Source of the DNA: Tanypteryx hageni
Taxonomy: Eukaryota > Arthropoda > Insecta > Odonata > Petaluridae
Direction of reading: 5' to 3'
NCBI GenBank assembly: GCA_028673005.1
Contig: CM054115.1
Location: forward strand, 197,416,370-197,480,369
DNA length: 64,000 nucleotides
The notes below the pieces were generated by a model, which saw only the letters and a program-made list of their open reading frames with translations, ran no database searches and was not told where the DNA came from. The position numbers and the translations under genes were made by a program. Each line of letters opens with the position of its first letter. The stretch's first letter is position 1. Below are positions 46,737 to 56,986 of the stretch, piece by piece.

Positions 46737-48380
46737 TCATATTGTCCTCGGAAAGAACAAGCCTAGATAACGCTTCGTCCTACAATCGATCTCACTTATC
46801 TTATCGTCACGGTCGTTCCTACCTATATACGTTGGTGCTTCAATTATTCCCCCAACCTCGTCTTTTGGATATTCCGATCTATATTTCCCCAGAAGGCGCA
46901 GCCTTGAGTTCAATCTACGATCCTCCAGCAGTACCCTGTTCAAATCCCCCAATAATGAGGTGACGCTTTCCTTATGTTCGTGCTTTTGTTTTACGAATCT
47001 GGCCGCTCTGCGCTGAACTCTTTCTAATTGAATTATATGTCCTTCTCGTACGGATCCCATATGCATGAGGCGTATTCCACTTGTGGTCTAACCAGTTATA
47101 AGTAACATGTTTCGCGTACTTTTTCTGTAGTGTTCCGTACTACTACTTATGAATGCCAGTTTCTTGTCGGCCGCGCCCATAACTCGACAAATGTGCATGT
47201 CCTACGAAAGATCTCGAAAAATGGTTACTCCTAAATATTTTACATACTCAGCCGCCTGAACATATATTCCATCTATTTTATACTCGAAATCTACTTCTAT
47301 CTTCTTACTTTTCCAGAACGTAACTGCGGCACATTTAGTGTAATTAGTTTCAATTTGTCATTCTTAGCACCACGCTGGATTGGCTTTTAAGTCTTCACGC
47401 AGCTACTGATGGTCCTCTTGGTTTCTTATTTCTTTATATAGAACGGTATCATAGGCAAAAAGTCTAATTTGACTACGAACTGCCGAACAGATATCATTTA
47501 CAGAAATTAAGAAATGTAGATGGCCCAATACACTTCCCTGAGGAACAATTGACGCAACTTTAACGGGGGACGAATATTCCCCATCGATGACAACTATCTG
47601 TTCTCTATTCGAGAGGAAGTTTCTCACTTAACTGGCAGCTTTCGGATTAATACCATATTGTCCTAACTTCGCAATTAATTTCTTATGAGATATTTTACCA
47701 AACTCCTTTCTGAAGGCAATGAATATGGCATCGATCTGAGTATTTTTCTCTCCGCATCGCAACAACTCATCCACAAACAGGCCGAGCTGCGTTTCGCATG
47801 ATCTACCTCTCTGGAATGCGTGCTGGCATCCGTTAAGCAATGAGTGGCTCTCTAAATAGCGCATTACCGAACTAAAATTTTGTGTTCAAATAACTTGCAC
47901 GATAATAAAGTTAAGGAAATTGGCCTATAATTTTCGGGGTTCTCTTTGTCGCCGCCCTTATGGATGGGCGTAACATGTGCCACATTCCAATCTTTAGGAA
48001 CGACACATTCCGTAATGGATTTCTCAAATATAATTTAAAAATACGGCGCGATTTCTTAAGATAACACTTTCAATACTCGCGCGAGTATTTTCTCCGGCCC
48101 AGGGGATTTATATGAAATATTGAATGAAGTTGGACCGCGATACCATTTACGGAAAATACCAAATCTTTTATCATTCATCATCATTTGGAGAAAAAGCTTT
48201 CTGAAATTGTTATTTTAATAGGTTTGTTTTCTCCGCACTATCGTGAAATACGTTTCCAGTTTCCGATCTCAGTGACGCAATAATAGGGCCTCTACCATGG
48301 ACTTCTCTGACGTAAGACCAAAATGCTTTCGGTTCTCTTTCAAGTTATCCTGTAAGACCTTCTTTTTGTAATTGTTAAAC
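46737..48380 (-). pseudogene. CR1/Jockey-group reverse transcriptase and C-terminus
   Basis: Blocks visible are YRPISLTLLSCKLFEH, CQHAFQRGRSCETQLGLFVD, SIVPQGSVLGHLHFLISVND and FAYDTVLY, where the catalytic F-A-D-D has become F-A-Y-D. The C-terminal QLERVQRRAARFVKQ follows. Frames are interrupted by stops near 47,628 and 47,870. The catalytic substitution and stops show a dead copy. Confidence 0.85.
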
Positions 48381-48384
48381 GCAT

Positions 48385-48975
48385 TACCGTCCGAACGCGT
48401 CCGCTGCGCCGCTCATGGCTCACAGTCTACTGCCGACGTATCGTTACTCGTCTGTTTGCATTTTCTCGTTGCTATTTTGAACAAAATTATTCTGAACTTA
48501 ATTAGGCTAGAAACTCGTTTGTTTTAATTTATTCCATTCCTGAAAATATGAACATGAGAGAAAAAGATCTGCTGACAGCGTTGAAAATTCTAATCCCATT
48601 CTGCACGACTTATCTATGTGAAACGGTGTTTTCTAGTATGTTGGTAATTAAAAACAAAAATCGAACAAGAATGAAAATCGAACTGGACCTTTGCTGGAAG
48701 TTAACTAACATTGAACCAAATATTAAAATGCTATCTACATATATCCAAGCTCATCCTTACACATTGACTGATTTTATTTTTATTTTAAGTTTCATATATG
48801 CGGGAAAATAATTCATTTTTCAGTACCACCTATTTTATCTGTCTACCTTGTATTATTTTCAAAATGTCTCTTTCGTTAATAGAGAAAATTTTTTAAGTTC
48901 GTACTTACTATGTGATAAGAAGAAATTTTGCCACCTTTTTGGTGTTACGCGAAAAGAAAAGTTTGGGAACCACTG
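48385..48975 (+). mobile_element. hAT transposon fragment (C-terminal half)
   Basis: The right end is GTTTGGGAACCACTG followed by CTCTAGAT (48,976-48,983), a plausible 8-bp duplication of nTCTAGAn form. The left end is missing. The inserted sequence interrupts the endonuclease of a minus-strand LINE whose reading stops exactly at the hAT boundary. Confidence 0.75.
48548..48811 (+). pseudogene. hAT transposase C-terminal dimerisation domain
   Basis: The 87-codon frame reads LLTALKILIPFCTTYLCETV and FSSMLVIKNKNRTRMKIELD, then NIEPNIKMLSTYIQAHP. This is the hAT C-terminal (ZBED5/FAM200-like) dimerisation domain in its usual order 'ALKIL.PF.T.YLCE..FS…KNK.R..L….DLR..L..I.P'. The DNA-binding and catalytic parts are absent. 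Confidence 0.88.
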
Positions 48976-48984
48976 CTCTAGATA

Positions 48985-49230
48985 ATAAATAGTTTCCATG
49001 CTCGCATTTGGTGGTCTATAAAAGGCGCACATATTTACAGTTTTACAGTCTCTTCCTTTTCACACTACACCAAACACTTTCTACCTTGTCGTCATTAATG
49101 ATTATTGGGTAACTTTCGTATTTATTGCTAACTGCTATAAAGACTCCACCTCCAGATCGGATACATCGATCTTTTCTAAAAACGCTATAGAATAGACCTC
49201 CTGACTGGCCAGGGGTATGAAACTCTTATG
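48985..49230 (-). pseudogene. LINE endonuclease fragment
   Basis: The minus strand reads SGGGVFIAV-type text followed by NKYESYPIIINDDKVESVWC and SVKRKRL…CAFYRPPNASM. These are internal motifs of an APE-like endonuclease. The reading ends at the hAT target site within METIYYLE. Confidence 0.75.
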
Positions 49231-49302
49231 TGAGAATAGATTCCCAGCTTTTACACGTAGTTCACTATGCTAAGGGGTCCGCGATAGGCGCTGCAGTCGC
49301 TG

Positions 49303-49350
49303 TCAGCTCTCTCTCTCTCTTTTTCTCCCTCTATTTCTCTCTCTCTACCG
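49303..49350. repeat. CT-rich simple repeat
   Basis: (CT)n blocks interrupted by TTTTT and CCCTCTATTT. Confidence 0.85.
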
Positions 49351-49696
49351 CATCACCACAGCGTCACACGTTCCTTGTGTATCGTAACATAACAGCGGTC
49401 ATTTTGCTTGATAAAAGTTCGCCATTGCTTATTGAGCGGTTGTCAGTTACTCTGATTTTGTCAAGTAGATATATAGTAGATATGCATTCATCACTGTTTA
49501 AGAAAACGTGACGGAATGAATTTGTTCTGATCTCCAATCAACAGGTAAGTCTTAAAAATATATATTAAAAAAAAAATTCTAACGAACTAGTTCTAAAGTG
49601 TTATGTGAATGCGTTTTGTGAGAAAGCTTTTATATTTTTTTAACAGATAGCTGCAATGGAGAGATCTTCTAGGAAGGAAGGAAAGAAATTTTTCTC

Positions 49697-49795
49697 GTTT
49701 GTTTGTGTGCGAGAAGCATTTTGAGAGGAAATGTTTCTCATATTTAGGTGTTAAGCCTCGCTTACTTCACCTAGCTGTGTCATCCATTGCCCTGG
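49697..49795 (+). pseudogene. Possible THAP zinc-finger remnant
   Basis: The plus strand reads RLFVCEKHFERKCFSYLGVK followed by PRLLHLAVSSI. This resembles the distal half of a THAP domain (C-x2-H-F…C-F…K-P…A-V-P-S-I). The proximal cysteines were not found and the final proline is serine. Upstream, CAG|GTAAGT at about 49,542-49,549 and a T-rich stretch ending AACAG near 49,647 look like splice sites. P-element transposases and THAP proteins are both possible sources. Confidence 0.35.
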
Positions 49796-49859
49796 CCGTG
49801 AATATGGTGTTAGTTGACAAAATAAGCCGTAATTTTAGATTGAGTAACTGAAATTTCTG

Positions 49860-50980
49860 TTTAAAACTTCTCGCGGTTATCAGTAGATTATAGTGAGTTT
49901 GGAGGATAGAATTTTGCTTGTAATAGAATGAAATAAGTGTACCATAGCGATGTCTTATTGTTTTAATTTGAAATATTTTGAATTTACAGAAATTGTTAAC
50001 TTGATTATTTCTTGTTTCTCATTATGCATTTGTTTATAATCCTAGACTTTAAGATAATTCTTTGTTTCAAAACATATTTAGAAATATGTATATATTTTTC
50101 GATCGAGAAATTGAAATTTCTATATCAAAAGTTTTCCTTGTTATATGATGAATACATATAGATCTTAAATGGGCTAACTGTAACTGCTGTGATCACGTAA
50201 ACGTCAGCAAATACAACTGTGCTTAGAATAAATTATAGATAAAGGGGACATTTTCTAGTGCAATGTGATGTGTTTAATTTTACATATGGTAATGTGATAT
50301 TCATAGAAACATTGTTTATGAACCGCAATGGGCCGTAAGCGCATTTGCTATATTTTACATTTATTGCAACATTTGAAGCATGCCCATTTCCTCCAGCATC
50401 AATTTCATTAGGTTTAGCAGGTTTAATGATTGACATTCTTAGAGATTCATTTTCGTTCTTTTTACAGGTGCAACAGAAAGAGAATGTGTTCCAGGGCCGA
50501 AGAAATCACTTTACAAATAGATTTTTGCTTGATCCATAAATTAATTCTTGACGTGAAAGTTTGACGTTTTTCGTCGCCCACGTGAATTTCTTTTAAATAC
50601 GTTTCATGCATAAAAGGTATTAACGTTATAAATTTCTGTTACAATAATTCATTTTTATATCTTTATTGTATAATATTTATGTAAAAATACCTCGCTGTTA
50701 TGTAATTTGATAATGACTTTGTACTCTCGCAATGTGTGATAAACGGTAATAAATTTTATTTCTTATATGCAATTCTTTCATTTATGTCCATTTAATATGT
50801 CCGTGCAATTTATATGCGCTATGATTATCGTAATAAAACGGGAGGGGAAGGGGGCGAGGGACATCATGTAATGACGTCACGCTAGCATTCGTTAACACGT
50901 AGTTCCAAATTTTCCCGTTGACCCATCGATTGTCGCCCCTCCATGGAAAACCTGGGAATCGTTTTAAAGCATTAAGTTTC
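49860..50980. other. No recognisable gene
   Basis: AT-rich. A 64-codon plus frame near 50,345-50,539 follows TTCTTTTTACAG, an acceptor-like string, but has no motif I know. Confidence 0.35.
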
Positions 50981-51152
50981 CGGTCTTTCCGTAGGGGTAC
51001 TAGTCTTTGTGACTGGCTATGCCCGCCGTTAGCCAACTTTCCATACATATCACTACATCAGCACGAAGAATACGAATAAGATGTTGAAGTTCGGCCTCCT
51101 TCCTGCAAATGCTGTGACAGTTAGCCGTGATGATATTTAGTTTATCGCTATT
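50981..51152 (-). pseudogene. LINE endonuclease N-terminal fragment
   Basis: The minus strand reads SDKLNIITANCHSICRKEAE, LQHLIRILRADVVIC and MESWL, the opening of an APE-like endonuclease (N-I-x-T-x-N… and the E-x-W block). It stops after about 45 codons. It may be the 5' end of the CR1/Jockey-group family seen at 46.7-49.2 kb, but the two are not contiguous. Confidence 0.7.
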
Positions 51153-51184
51153 ACTACCTAACTATATATTTGTTCGTAGTGTAG

Positions 51185-52198
51185 GTTTTTTATATCAATA
51201 CCTCCTCTGCTTCCATCTTTTCTGGGTAAGGAGAATCTTTCGACGTCTGAATGTTCATGGTGAATTTGATACTTATTACATGACATTCTGATGAGTGTGT
51301 TTAATGAGTCAAGGTCTGTATTTGTTCATTTTGTTACACCAAAGGAATAAGTGAGGACTGGTGCTGTGTAGGTATTTATTGCTTTGATCATGTTTTTACC
51401 ATTTAATTCTGTTTTGAGTATTTTTTCTAGGCGTACTTTAAACTTATATTGTATTTTTAGTTTTATTGGTGAGTGAGATATTATTGGTGTTTGTTAGAAT
51501 ACTAGATATTTGTAATATTCGTGTTCAGTCATGGCTTCAATTTTCTTTCTATTTGTACTGAGAGAATATTCTTCATATTCTTGAGGTTTTTCTTTTTCTA
51601 TGTAGCATGTTTTACATTTGTTTATAACAAAGTTCATTTTAATATCTGAGCTGAGTATTTCTGTTATGTGAATTTCTGATTTCAATTGTTCATTTTTTGC
51701 TGCATATAGTTTTAGATCATCCATGTACAGTAAGTAGTTTATAATGTAATGGCTATCTTGGCTATGGTTGATCTTGTATCCATATTTCATTCAGTTAAGT
51801 AGGTTAGAGAGTGGATTAAGCGCTTTGCAGAACCAAAAAGCACTTAGGGAGTCTCCTTGAAATATTCCTCTGGCTATTGTTATTTCTGTAGTTTTGATCC
51901 TCTTGGTGGCTGTTTGTAGATGTATTTCAGTTCTCCATGTTTTCATGATATCTCTCAAGAAGTCAATAGTTTTCTGATCTACTTTGTAGATTTCAAGAAT
52001 GTGTAGTAGCCATAAGTGTGGGACGCTCTCGAATGCTTTTTGGTAATATATGTATGCGCAATAGAGGTTTCTTTTGTTTGTTTTTCTTGGTTGGTTATTG
52101 CAGAATCTATTACGATTTGTTCTTTGCAGCCTTTTTTTGCATCCTTTCTGCTCTTCACTTAAGATTATGTTGAAACTAAGATGTTGATCTAATTTCAT
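51185..52198 (-). pseudogene. R4/Dong reverse transcriptase palm and thumb
   Basis: Blocks include YIYYQKAFESVPHLWLLHIL, ITIARGIFQGDSLSAFWFC (R-G-I-F-Q-G-D-S-L-S) and INYLLYMDDLKLYAAKNEQ with catalytic Y-M-D-D. Near the left edge come RMSCNKYQIHH and RFSLPRKDGSRGGI. GIFQGDSLS with YMDDLKLYA is diagnostic of R2/R4-type reverse transcriptases. A TGA near 51,791 splits the frame. Confidence 0.88.
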
Positions 52199-52200
52199 TG

Positions 52201-53305
52201 TTATGATGGATGTTGGTATTTTGTATATGGTATGTAAACATGTGATAGGCCTATATTTGGTTTAATTATTTGTATCACTGTCTTTGGCTTTAAGATAGGT
52301 AATTCCTTCGGTAAAGAAATTTGGCATATTTTGTGGATTATGTATACAGTCGTTGAATAATTCACCTAATTTTTCATGTACACTTTGGAGATATTTGTAC
52401 CAATAATTTTGAATATGGTCAATTCCTGGTGTCTGTCAATTATGTATTTTTGCTGCTATCCCTACATCAGTCCTATCTATTCTTATTGTGATCATTGCTT
52501 CTATGTTTGTGGCATTGACGATTTCATCTGAAATCTATGTTGCATTTTTGTAATGTGTTTCTGGTTTGGACCAGATGTTCGACCAAAAGGTTTCTATATC
52601 TTCGATTGTGGGATTTTCTCTGATCTCTATTTCTCTTTTTTTTATAATTGTTGTAGAATTTTTTAGGGTTCGTCAAAAGTATGGAGTTATGAATACTCCT
52701 ATCTCTACTTTTTTGTATCTCCTGAGTCTGCTTGCATATGCTTTTAACTATTATTTTAGTGTGTCTAATGGAATGGTTAGATTATCTTCTGTGGACCTTA
52801 TAGTTATTATTTGGATTTCTTTCTGTGTTTTTGATGATTTTATGCTTCTATTGATTTTTTGCGTTACTTTACCTTCACTTCTTAGCTCATTTATCCTTTT
52901 TTCTAATCTTCTTGGCCAAGGTAATCTATTGTCTTGTGTTCTTTTATTTCCAGAAAATTGTGGTGAGATTTTTTGGCCATTTAGGCATGTTTTTGTGTAT
53001 GCAGCGCAGTAGATTAGCAAATGTAGATCTTCTAAAGTCATGTTATTTTCCATTTTTAGTGATATGATTTTATTGATTTCTGTTAGGATATTTCTAGATT
53101 TTGGACTTTCCTTTAATTTTGGAAGGCGAGGCCGTGATGTCGGATCAGTTCCGGTATATGTAAGATAGGTTTGTGTAAATGAGTATAGAATCATTTCATG
53201 TTTGAATTCTGCATTATGTATATTTGTTTGATTATTGTTTTCTAGCTTTATATGTGCTCGCATGGATTGAATGTGTATTTCATTGAATAATGGTGATTTT
53301 TGCAT
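52201..53305 (-). pseudogene. R4/Dong central region and start of RT
   Basis: A 184-codon lysine- and asparagine-rich frame (53,305-52,751) is followed by broken frames that include TPGIDHIQNYWYKYL and FFTEGITYLKPK. These are the first reverse transcriptase blocks of the R4 clade. Confidence 0.65.
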
Positions 53306-53379
53306 GCTATTTGTTAATGCTGTGATGAACGTACTTGTGGGTTATGCTAGTTCATCTTTCCTTAGTCTTGATGGTGGTT

Positions 53380-53851
53380 CTAGGTTTTGGGTATAATCTT
53401 CATCTGTAGTATGTTCTGGGCTTCCATTTATGTTTGTTGTGCTTCCATTCATTTCTTTCTGCTTGTTTGTTAGGGAATCGATGGCATCTTGTTTTAGTTG
53501 TTGTAATATTGGTTGTGGCATCCTGTTATTTTTTATTATGTTACGTTTCTGATCGGAAATTCTTTGTTCTGTGAGGTGGGATAGTTCTGGGTATATGTCA
53601 ATGAATTTCTGGCGCAGTTCTTATCTATAGACTACTAGAATTGTTTCTCCTTTCGTAACTTTGAAGAAACAGCGCATGAGGTTTTTATTCATTTCGTCGT
53701 TCCACTGCATGCGTTGTCTCAGTTTGCCTAACTTGGTGGTTGCTGGTTGGCTAACCGGCAAAACACTTTCGTTAGATGTTGTATGTAGTGAGCAGTTAGT
53801 GTCGGCTGTGGTAGATTCGGGTATCCCGGTAGTGGTCCGCCTGCTCAACAT
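53380..53851 (-). pseudogene. R4/Dong N-terminal Myb-like domain
   Basis: The minus strand reads LRQRMQWNDEMNKNLMRCFF, then a TAG after VVYR. It resumes with LRQKFIDIYPELSHLTEQRI and SDQKRNIIKN. The W-N-x-E…L-M-x-x-F and T-E-Q-R…Q-K-R-x-I pattern is the DNA-binding module near the N-terminus of R4-clade proteins. A single in-frame stop divides it. Confidence 0.7.
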
Positions 53852-54299
53852 ACTACCACCGGTGGTTCGTCTTCTGTCACGCCCAGCACCGGCTCCAGAC
53901 GTGTCCTTTTCTTATTCCGAGGCGATCTTTATTTTTTTCTCAATATTGACTATGGTTGGTAGAATGGCAGTAGCCCTGCTGACTTGGGCTGTGGATGCCG
54001 CCATTGGCTTCTCAGCTCCCCCACCACCATACCTAGGGAGACATCCTGCTTGATGTCACCCAGCTGAGGAGTCCTTCCCCTTGATTGGATCTAGAGTTTA
54101 GCCCTCCTTCAGCACCCTCCTATCGATCATCAGTTCGCCGACCTAGTTTCCCGCTGTGACTGGAACCCAATCATTCACTAGGTTTCTCGGCTAATCAGGG
54201 CCACCACGAGAAGGTGATGTGGGAGTTGGGATGCAGAGGCTAAAGGTGCTCTATTGATGTGCACCTAAGTTCGCTTACATTCCCATTATTATTATTAAT

Positions 54300-54632
54300 A
54301 TTTTTTTACTTTTGTATTTCACAGCTTTTTAGCGGGGTATTTTAATGAGGTACGGGCTTTGCCAAGCACTCTCATTACTCGAAACTTAAAAATTTACGTA
54401 CTATTCTGGTTGTATTTAGTATGACAGCTTTCTGTAGGACGGTATATTGCAATTTAGGAAAATCTGTTATTTTTATACTGTTGTTTAAATCTGTAGGGAT
54501 AATTCCTGTGGTCGATAAAACTATTGGGACAATGTGTACAGTATTCATGTTCCCCATTCTTTTAATTTCTTCTTTTAGTTCTATATATTTGTGGTGCTTT
54601 TCTACTGTGGTTTTCTGACGATTGTGTGTATT
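54300..54632 (-). mobile_element. R4/Dong LINE, copy A2 (3' end only)
   Basis: About 330 bp, nearly identical to the 3' end of copy A1 at 54,647-54,960 (offset 337). It begins at the endonuclease C-terminus region and ends at TATTAATAATAATAATGG. Its 5' truncation point is itself beside a TAA repeat. Confidence 0.85.
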
Positions 54633-55600
54633 ATATTATTATTTTAGTTTTGTATTTCACAGCTTTTTAGCCGGCTATTTCAATGAGGTACTGGCTTTGC
54701 CAAGCACTCTCATTACTCGAAACATAAAAATTTACGTACTATTCTGGTTGTATTTAATATGACAGCTTTCTGTAGGAGGGTATATTGCAATAAATCTATT
54801 ATTTTTATACTGTTGTGAAAATCTGTAGGGATAATTCCTGTGGTCGATAAAACTATTGGAACGATGTGTACAGTATTCTTGTTTCATATTCGTTTAATTT
54901 CTTCTTTTAGTTCTATATATTTGTGGTGCTTTTCTACTATTCTTTTCTGACGATTGTGTGTATTTGGGATAGCTATGTCTATTAGGTAAGTGGTTTTGGC
55001 TACCTTGTCCTGAAAGACTATGTCCGGTCTATTGTTGTGTGTAGTTTTGTCCGTAATTATTGAGCGGTCATAGTATAACTTAAATTCATCAGATTCCAAA
55101 ATTGGTTTTGGTTGGTATTTATAGTAGGGCGTGATGTCTTCTATTAATTTATGTTTTAGAGACAGTTTTTTATATTTAATATTTTTTACTTGATTGTGAC
55201 GGTGTAAATAGTCAGTCTGTGTTAGTCTGGTGCATGCTCCTGTAATGTGCCCTATAGTTTCCGGGTGTTCTCTAGATTTTCGGTATCTGTCATCTTGAAT
55301 TTGTCTATTCTTTATTATGTACTTCTGGTAGTTCTAAGTATTTATTACTTGATCTTGTATGGCTAACATGAATCCTTCTGTGTCTGGAAAGAAATCTTTG
55401 TGTTTGACCCAGGTGTTCGACGCTTCTTTGTCAACATCAGATCGGCTCAAATCTTGCGGGTGTCTCCCGTGGAGGGTCATGCATTTCCACTTATCAATTT
55501 TCTCTGCTATTGTTTGGGGTTATTCATTAACTCGTGTTACTGTATCAGTTAGAGCCAAAGGTGTATATTTATTACCTGATTTACAAATATTTATATGAAT
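54633..55600 (-). mobile_element. R4/Dong LINE, copy A1 (5'-truncated)
   Basis: It contains the post-RT zinc region and restriction-like endonuclease and then the 3' UTR. It is bounded by TAA-type repeats at 54,634-54,648 and 55,600-55,613. The 5' truncation lies at the right-hand repeat. Confidence 0.82.
54884..55340 (-). pseudogene. R4/Dong zinc finger and restriction-like endonuclease
   Basis: The minus strand gives EHPETIGHITGACTRLTQTD then YLHRHNQV, the region of the C-C-H-C finger with its first cysteine altered. RPDIVFQDK … TYLIDIAIPNTHN follows, carrying the P-D…D-x-A motif of the PD-(D/E)xK endonuclease. In this clade the domain cuts the specific target site. C-terminal sequence continues at 54,557-54,375. 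Confidence 0.85.
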
Positions 55601-55612
55601 TATTATTATTAA

Positions 55613-55998
55613 CATTTACTGCCTTCTTGTCCTTCCTATTACGTTGACTATTACTACGCTTAGAATGTATTCTAAAGTTAATTAACATCGCGTTTATTGT
55701 GGTATGACGGTCGAACGTATTACTTCTATTGACCTGCATCTCAACGCTTGCTGAATAATTACTATTCCTTAAATCTAACCTAATAAATCCTAGCACGCTC
55801 GAATACCCTACGCGCTATAGTCACGGCAGCCTCGGCAGTATAGTGCACACCAGAACCGTTTAGGAATGCCCTACGTGAGTCCAGAACCGGCCCCAGGTCA
55901 GCGAAGTCCACTCTATTCCCCTACAGAAGTCCCACAGCCTACAGTTTAGCCAGACCACTCAGCTACCAACTATAGCACCGCTGTCCGTCCGAGGAACA
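55613..55998 (+). other. Possible 5' region of the RT-RNase H element
   Basis: The sequence lies between the Dong TAA repeat and the gag-like ORF. It has no motif I know. GTGCACACCAGAACCGTTTA near 55,838-55,861 is similar to a string near 12,400. Confidence 0.35.
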
Positions 55999-56946
55999 AT
56001 GCTACAGATAGTAAGCCGCACTTCACCTCCCGACTCCTCTCGGACACGAGCAACCTCAGTGGCCCAGTCCTTAAAAGAACTTAAAACCTCCTCGGACCCG
56101 CGCTTCGAAGCGTCGGAAGTCCCAACTTGGGCCAAAGAGCGTGCCGCCAGCTCTCTCCGCGTTTTTTATGTCCATCGCGCTAAAGTTCCTTTGAAACTTG
56201 ATCGCTCGGCGTACGCTCCGGTAGTATTCCGTCCTTTTAGACAGCATTCCGATTCTTCTCACGTCATGCCGCGCTCAACGCGTGCCCACACGGGCATTGT
56301 AGGGGAGGCATCCGAGGATCCCCCCGAAAGATACTCCGGTACCGACGACGAAGATACACAGCCTGCTTGGGCTCTCTCGCTGCGCCAACAGATGGCCGAG
56401 ATGCAGTCCCAACTGGCCTCCACGGCTGCAGCATCATCCGCTGCTAACAACGCTGGCCTCACGGCTGCGGCGCCCTCCATCACCTTTGAATCTTTGCGGC
56501 AGGAGTCTCCTGCTGGGTCAGTTCCGGTCCCGTCTGATCTAGAGGTCCTCCGATTGTGCGGCCACATGCGCACGCTGTCAGAAAACCGCAGAATTTCCAA
56601 AAGAGACCTCCACGAAGTCGCCACCCTGCTGGATGTAGCGGCTGATTGGGCGCTGCTTCCCGCAAGAACTCGCTCCATCGTTTACAACAGATTGCGACTC
56701 CTAGGAGTGGTCGCGGCCCACGGCTGGACGGCGGCAATGCGCCTTTCGGCTCCTTCCTTAGATGTCCTGAACCTGCCTGCGGAATTCTTGGTGTCATCGC
56801 CTCCCCCAATCATAATCCAACAAGTGGCTCCCGCATCAACCTTTGAGAAGCCCGCCTCCTCCACCACAGGCACACGCGGACGGTTTCAGCCCAATCGCAG
56901 CCGCGGGCGCAGGGCAGGACGCCCCTCTGCTCCCGCTAGGCGATAA
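55999..56946 (+). CDS. gag-like ORF1
   Basis: A 315-codon open frame, Ala/Ser/Arg-rich. Residues 115-135 are acidic, around 135-170 there is a glutamine- and alanine-rich helical stretch, and residues 180-270 form a helix-rich block (LRLCGHMRTLSENRRISKRD …). The arginine-rich tail (GRFQPNRSRGRRAGRP) resembles a nucleic-acid-binding gag C-terminus. No zinc knuckle is present. The assignment as gag rests on position before pol, the basic tail and the overlap with the pol frame from 56,843, which lies +1 relative to ORF1. Confidence 0.6.
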   Translation: MLQIVSRTSPPDSSRTRATSVAQSLKELKTSSDPRFEASEVPTWAKERAASSLRVFYVHRAKVPLKLDRSAYAPVVFRPFRQHSDSSHVMPRSTRAHTGIVGEASEDPPERYSGTDDEDTQPAWALSLRQQMAEMQSQLASTAAASSAANNAGLTAAAPSITFESLRQESPAGSVPVPSDLEVLRLCGHMRTLSENRRISKRDLHEVATLLDVAADWALLPARTRSIVYNRLRLLGVVAAHGWTAAMRLSAPSLDVLNLPAEFLVSSPPPIIIQQVAPASTFEKPASSTTGTRGRFQPNRSRGRRAGRPSAPARR

Positions 56947-56986
56947 TAGCTCGTTTACTGACGAGCTTTGCGAGGGTATCCCGGCT
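56843..56986 (+). CDS. pol ORF 5' start, cut by the inversion
   Basis: This frame overlaps the last 104 bases of ORF1 in the +1 frame and reads PLLPLGDNSSFTDELCEGIP up to 56,986. There it meets the inverted arm. The last 28 bases recur in inverted orientation at 58,710-58,737, where the same residues lead into the large minus-strand pol ORF. The two pieces therefore once joined. An ATG at 56,843 or a frameshift from ORF1 could start it. Confidence 0.6.

Larger units (their letters stand above)
46737..49240 (-). mobile_element. CR1/Jockey-group LINE, split by a hAT insertion
   Basis: Reading right to left on the minus strand: endonuclease (49,230-48,985), hAT insertion (about 48,385-48,975), linker and reverse transcriptase (48,380-47,100), C-terminal domain (47,066-46,737). 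The C-terminal text ITQLERVQRRAARFVKQ-like and the GIIEAPTYIGRNDRDDKI block recur at 62,950-63,250. The order is that of a single element, with part of the endonuclease C-terminus missing at the hAT. Confidence 0.85.
51180..54285 (-). mobile_element. R4/Dong LINE, copy B (3'-truncated)
   Basis: On the minus strand from 54,285: a 5' UTR, a Myb-like N-terminal domain, a variable region, and a reverse transcriptase that breaks off near 51,180 in the thumb. The zinc finger and restriction-like endonuclease that should follow are missing here but present in the adjacent copy A. The 5' end abuts a TAAT-type repeat at 54,286-54,299, as expected of Dong elements, which target TAA repeats. Confidence 0.82.

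Noticed and set aside
53661..54053. 130-codon plus-strand frame with hydrophobic C-terminus
   Set aside because: It lies antisense to the Dong N-terminal domain and 5' region. No independent support.
55359..55598. 79-codon plus-strand frame
   Set aside because: It is antisense to Dong copy A1 coding sequence.
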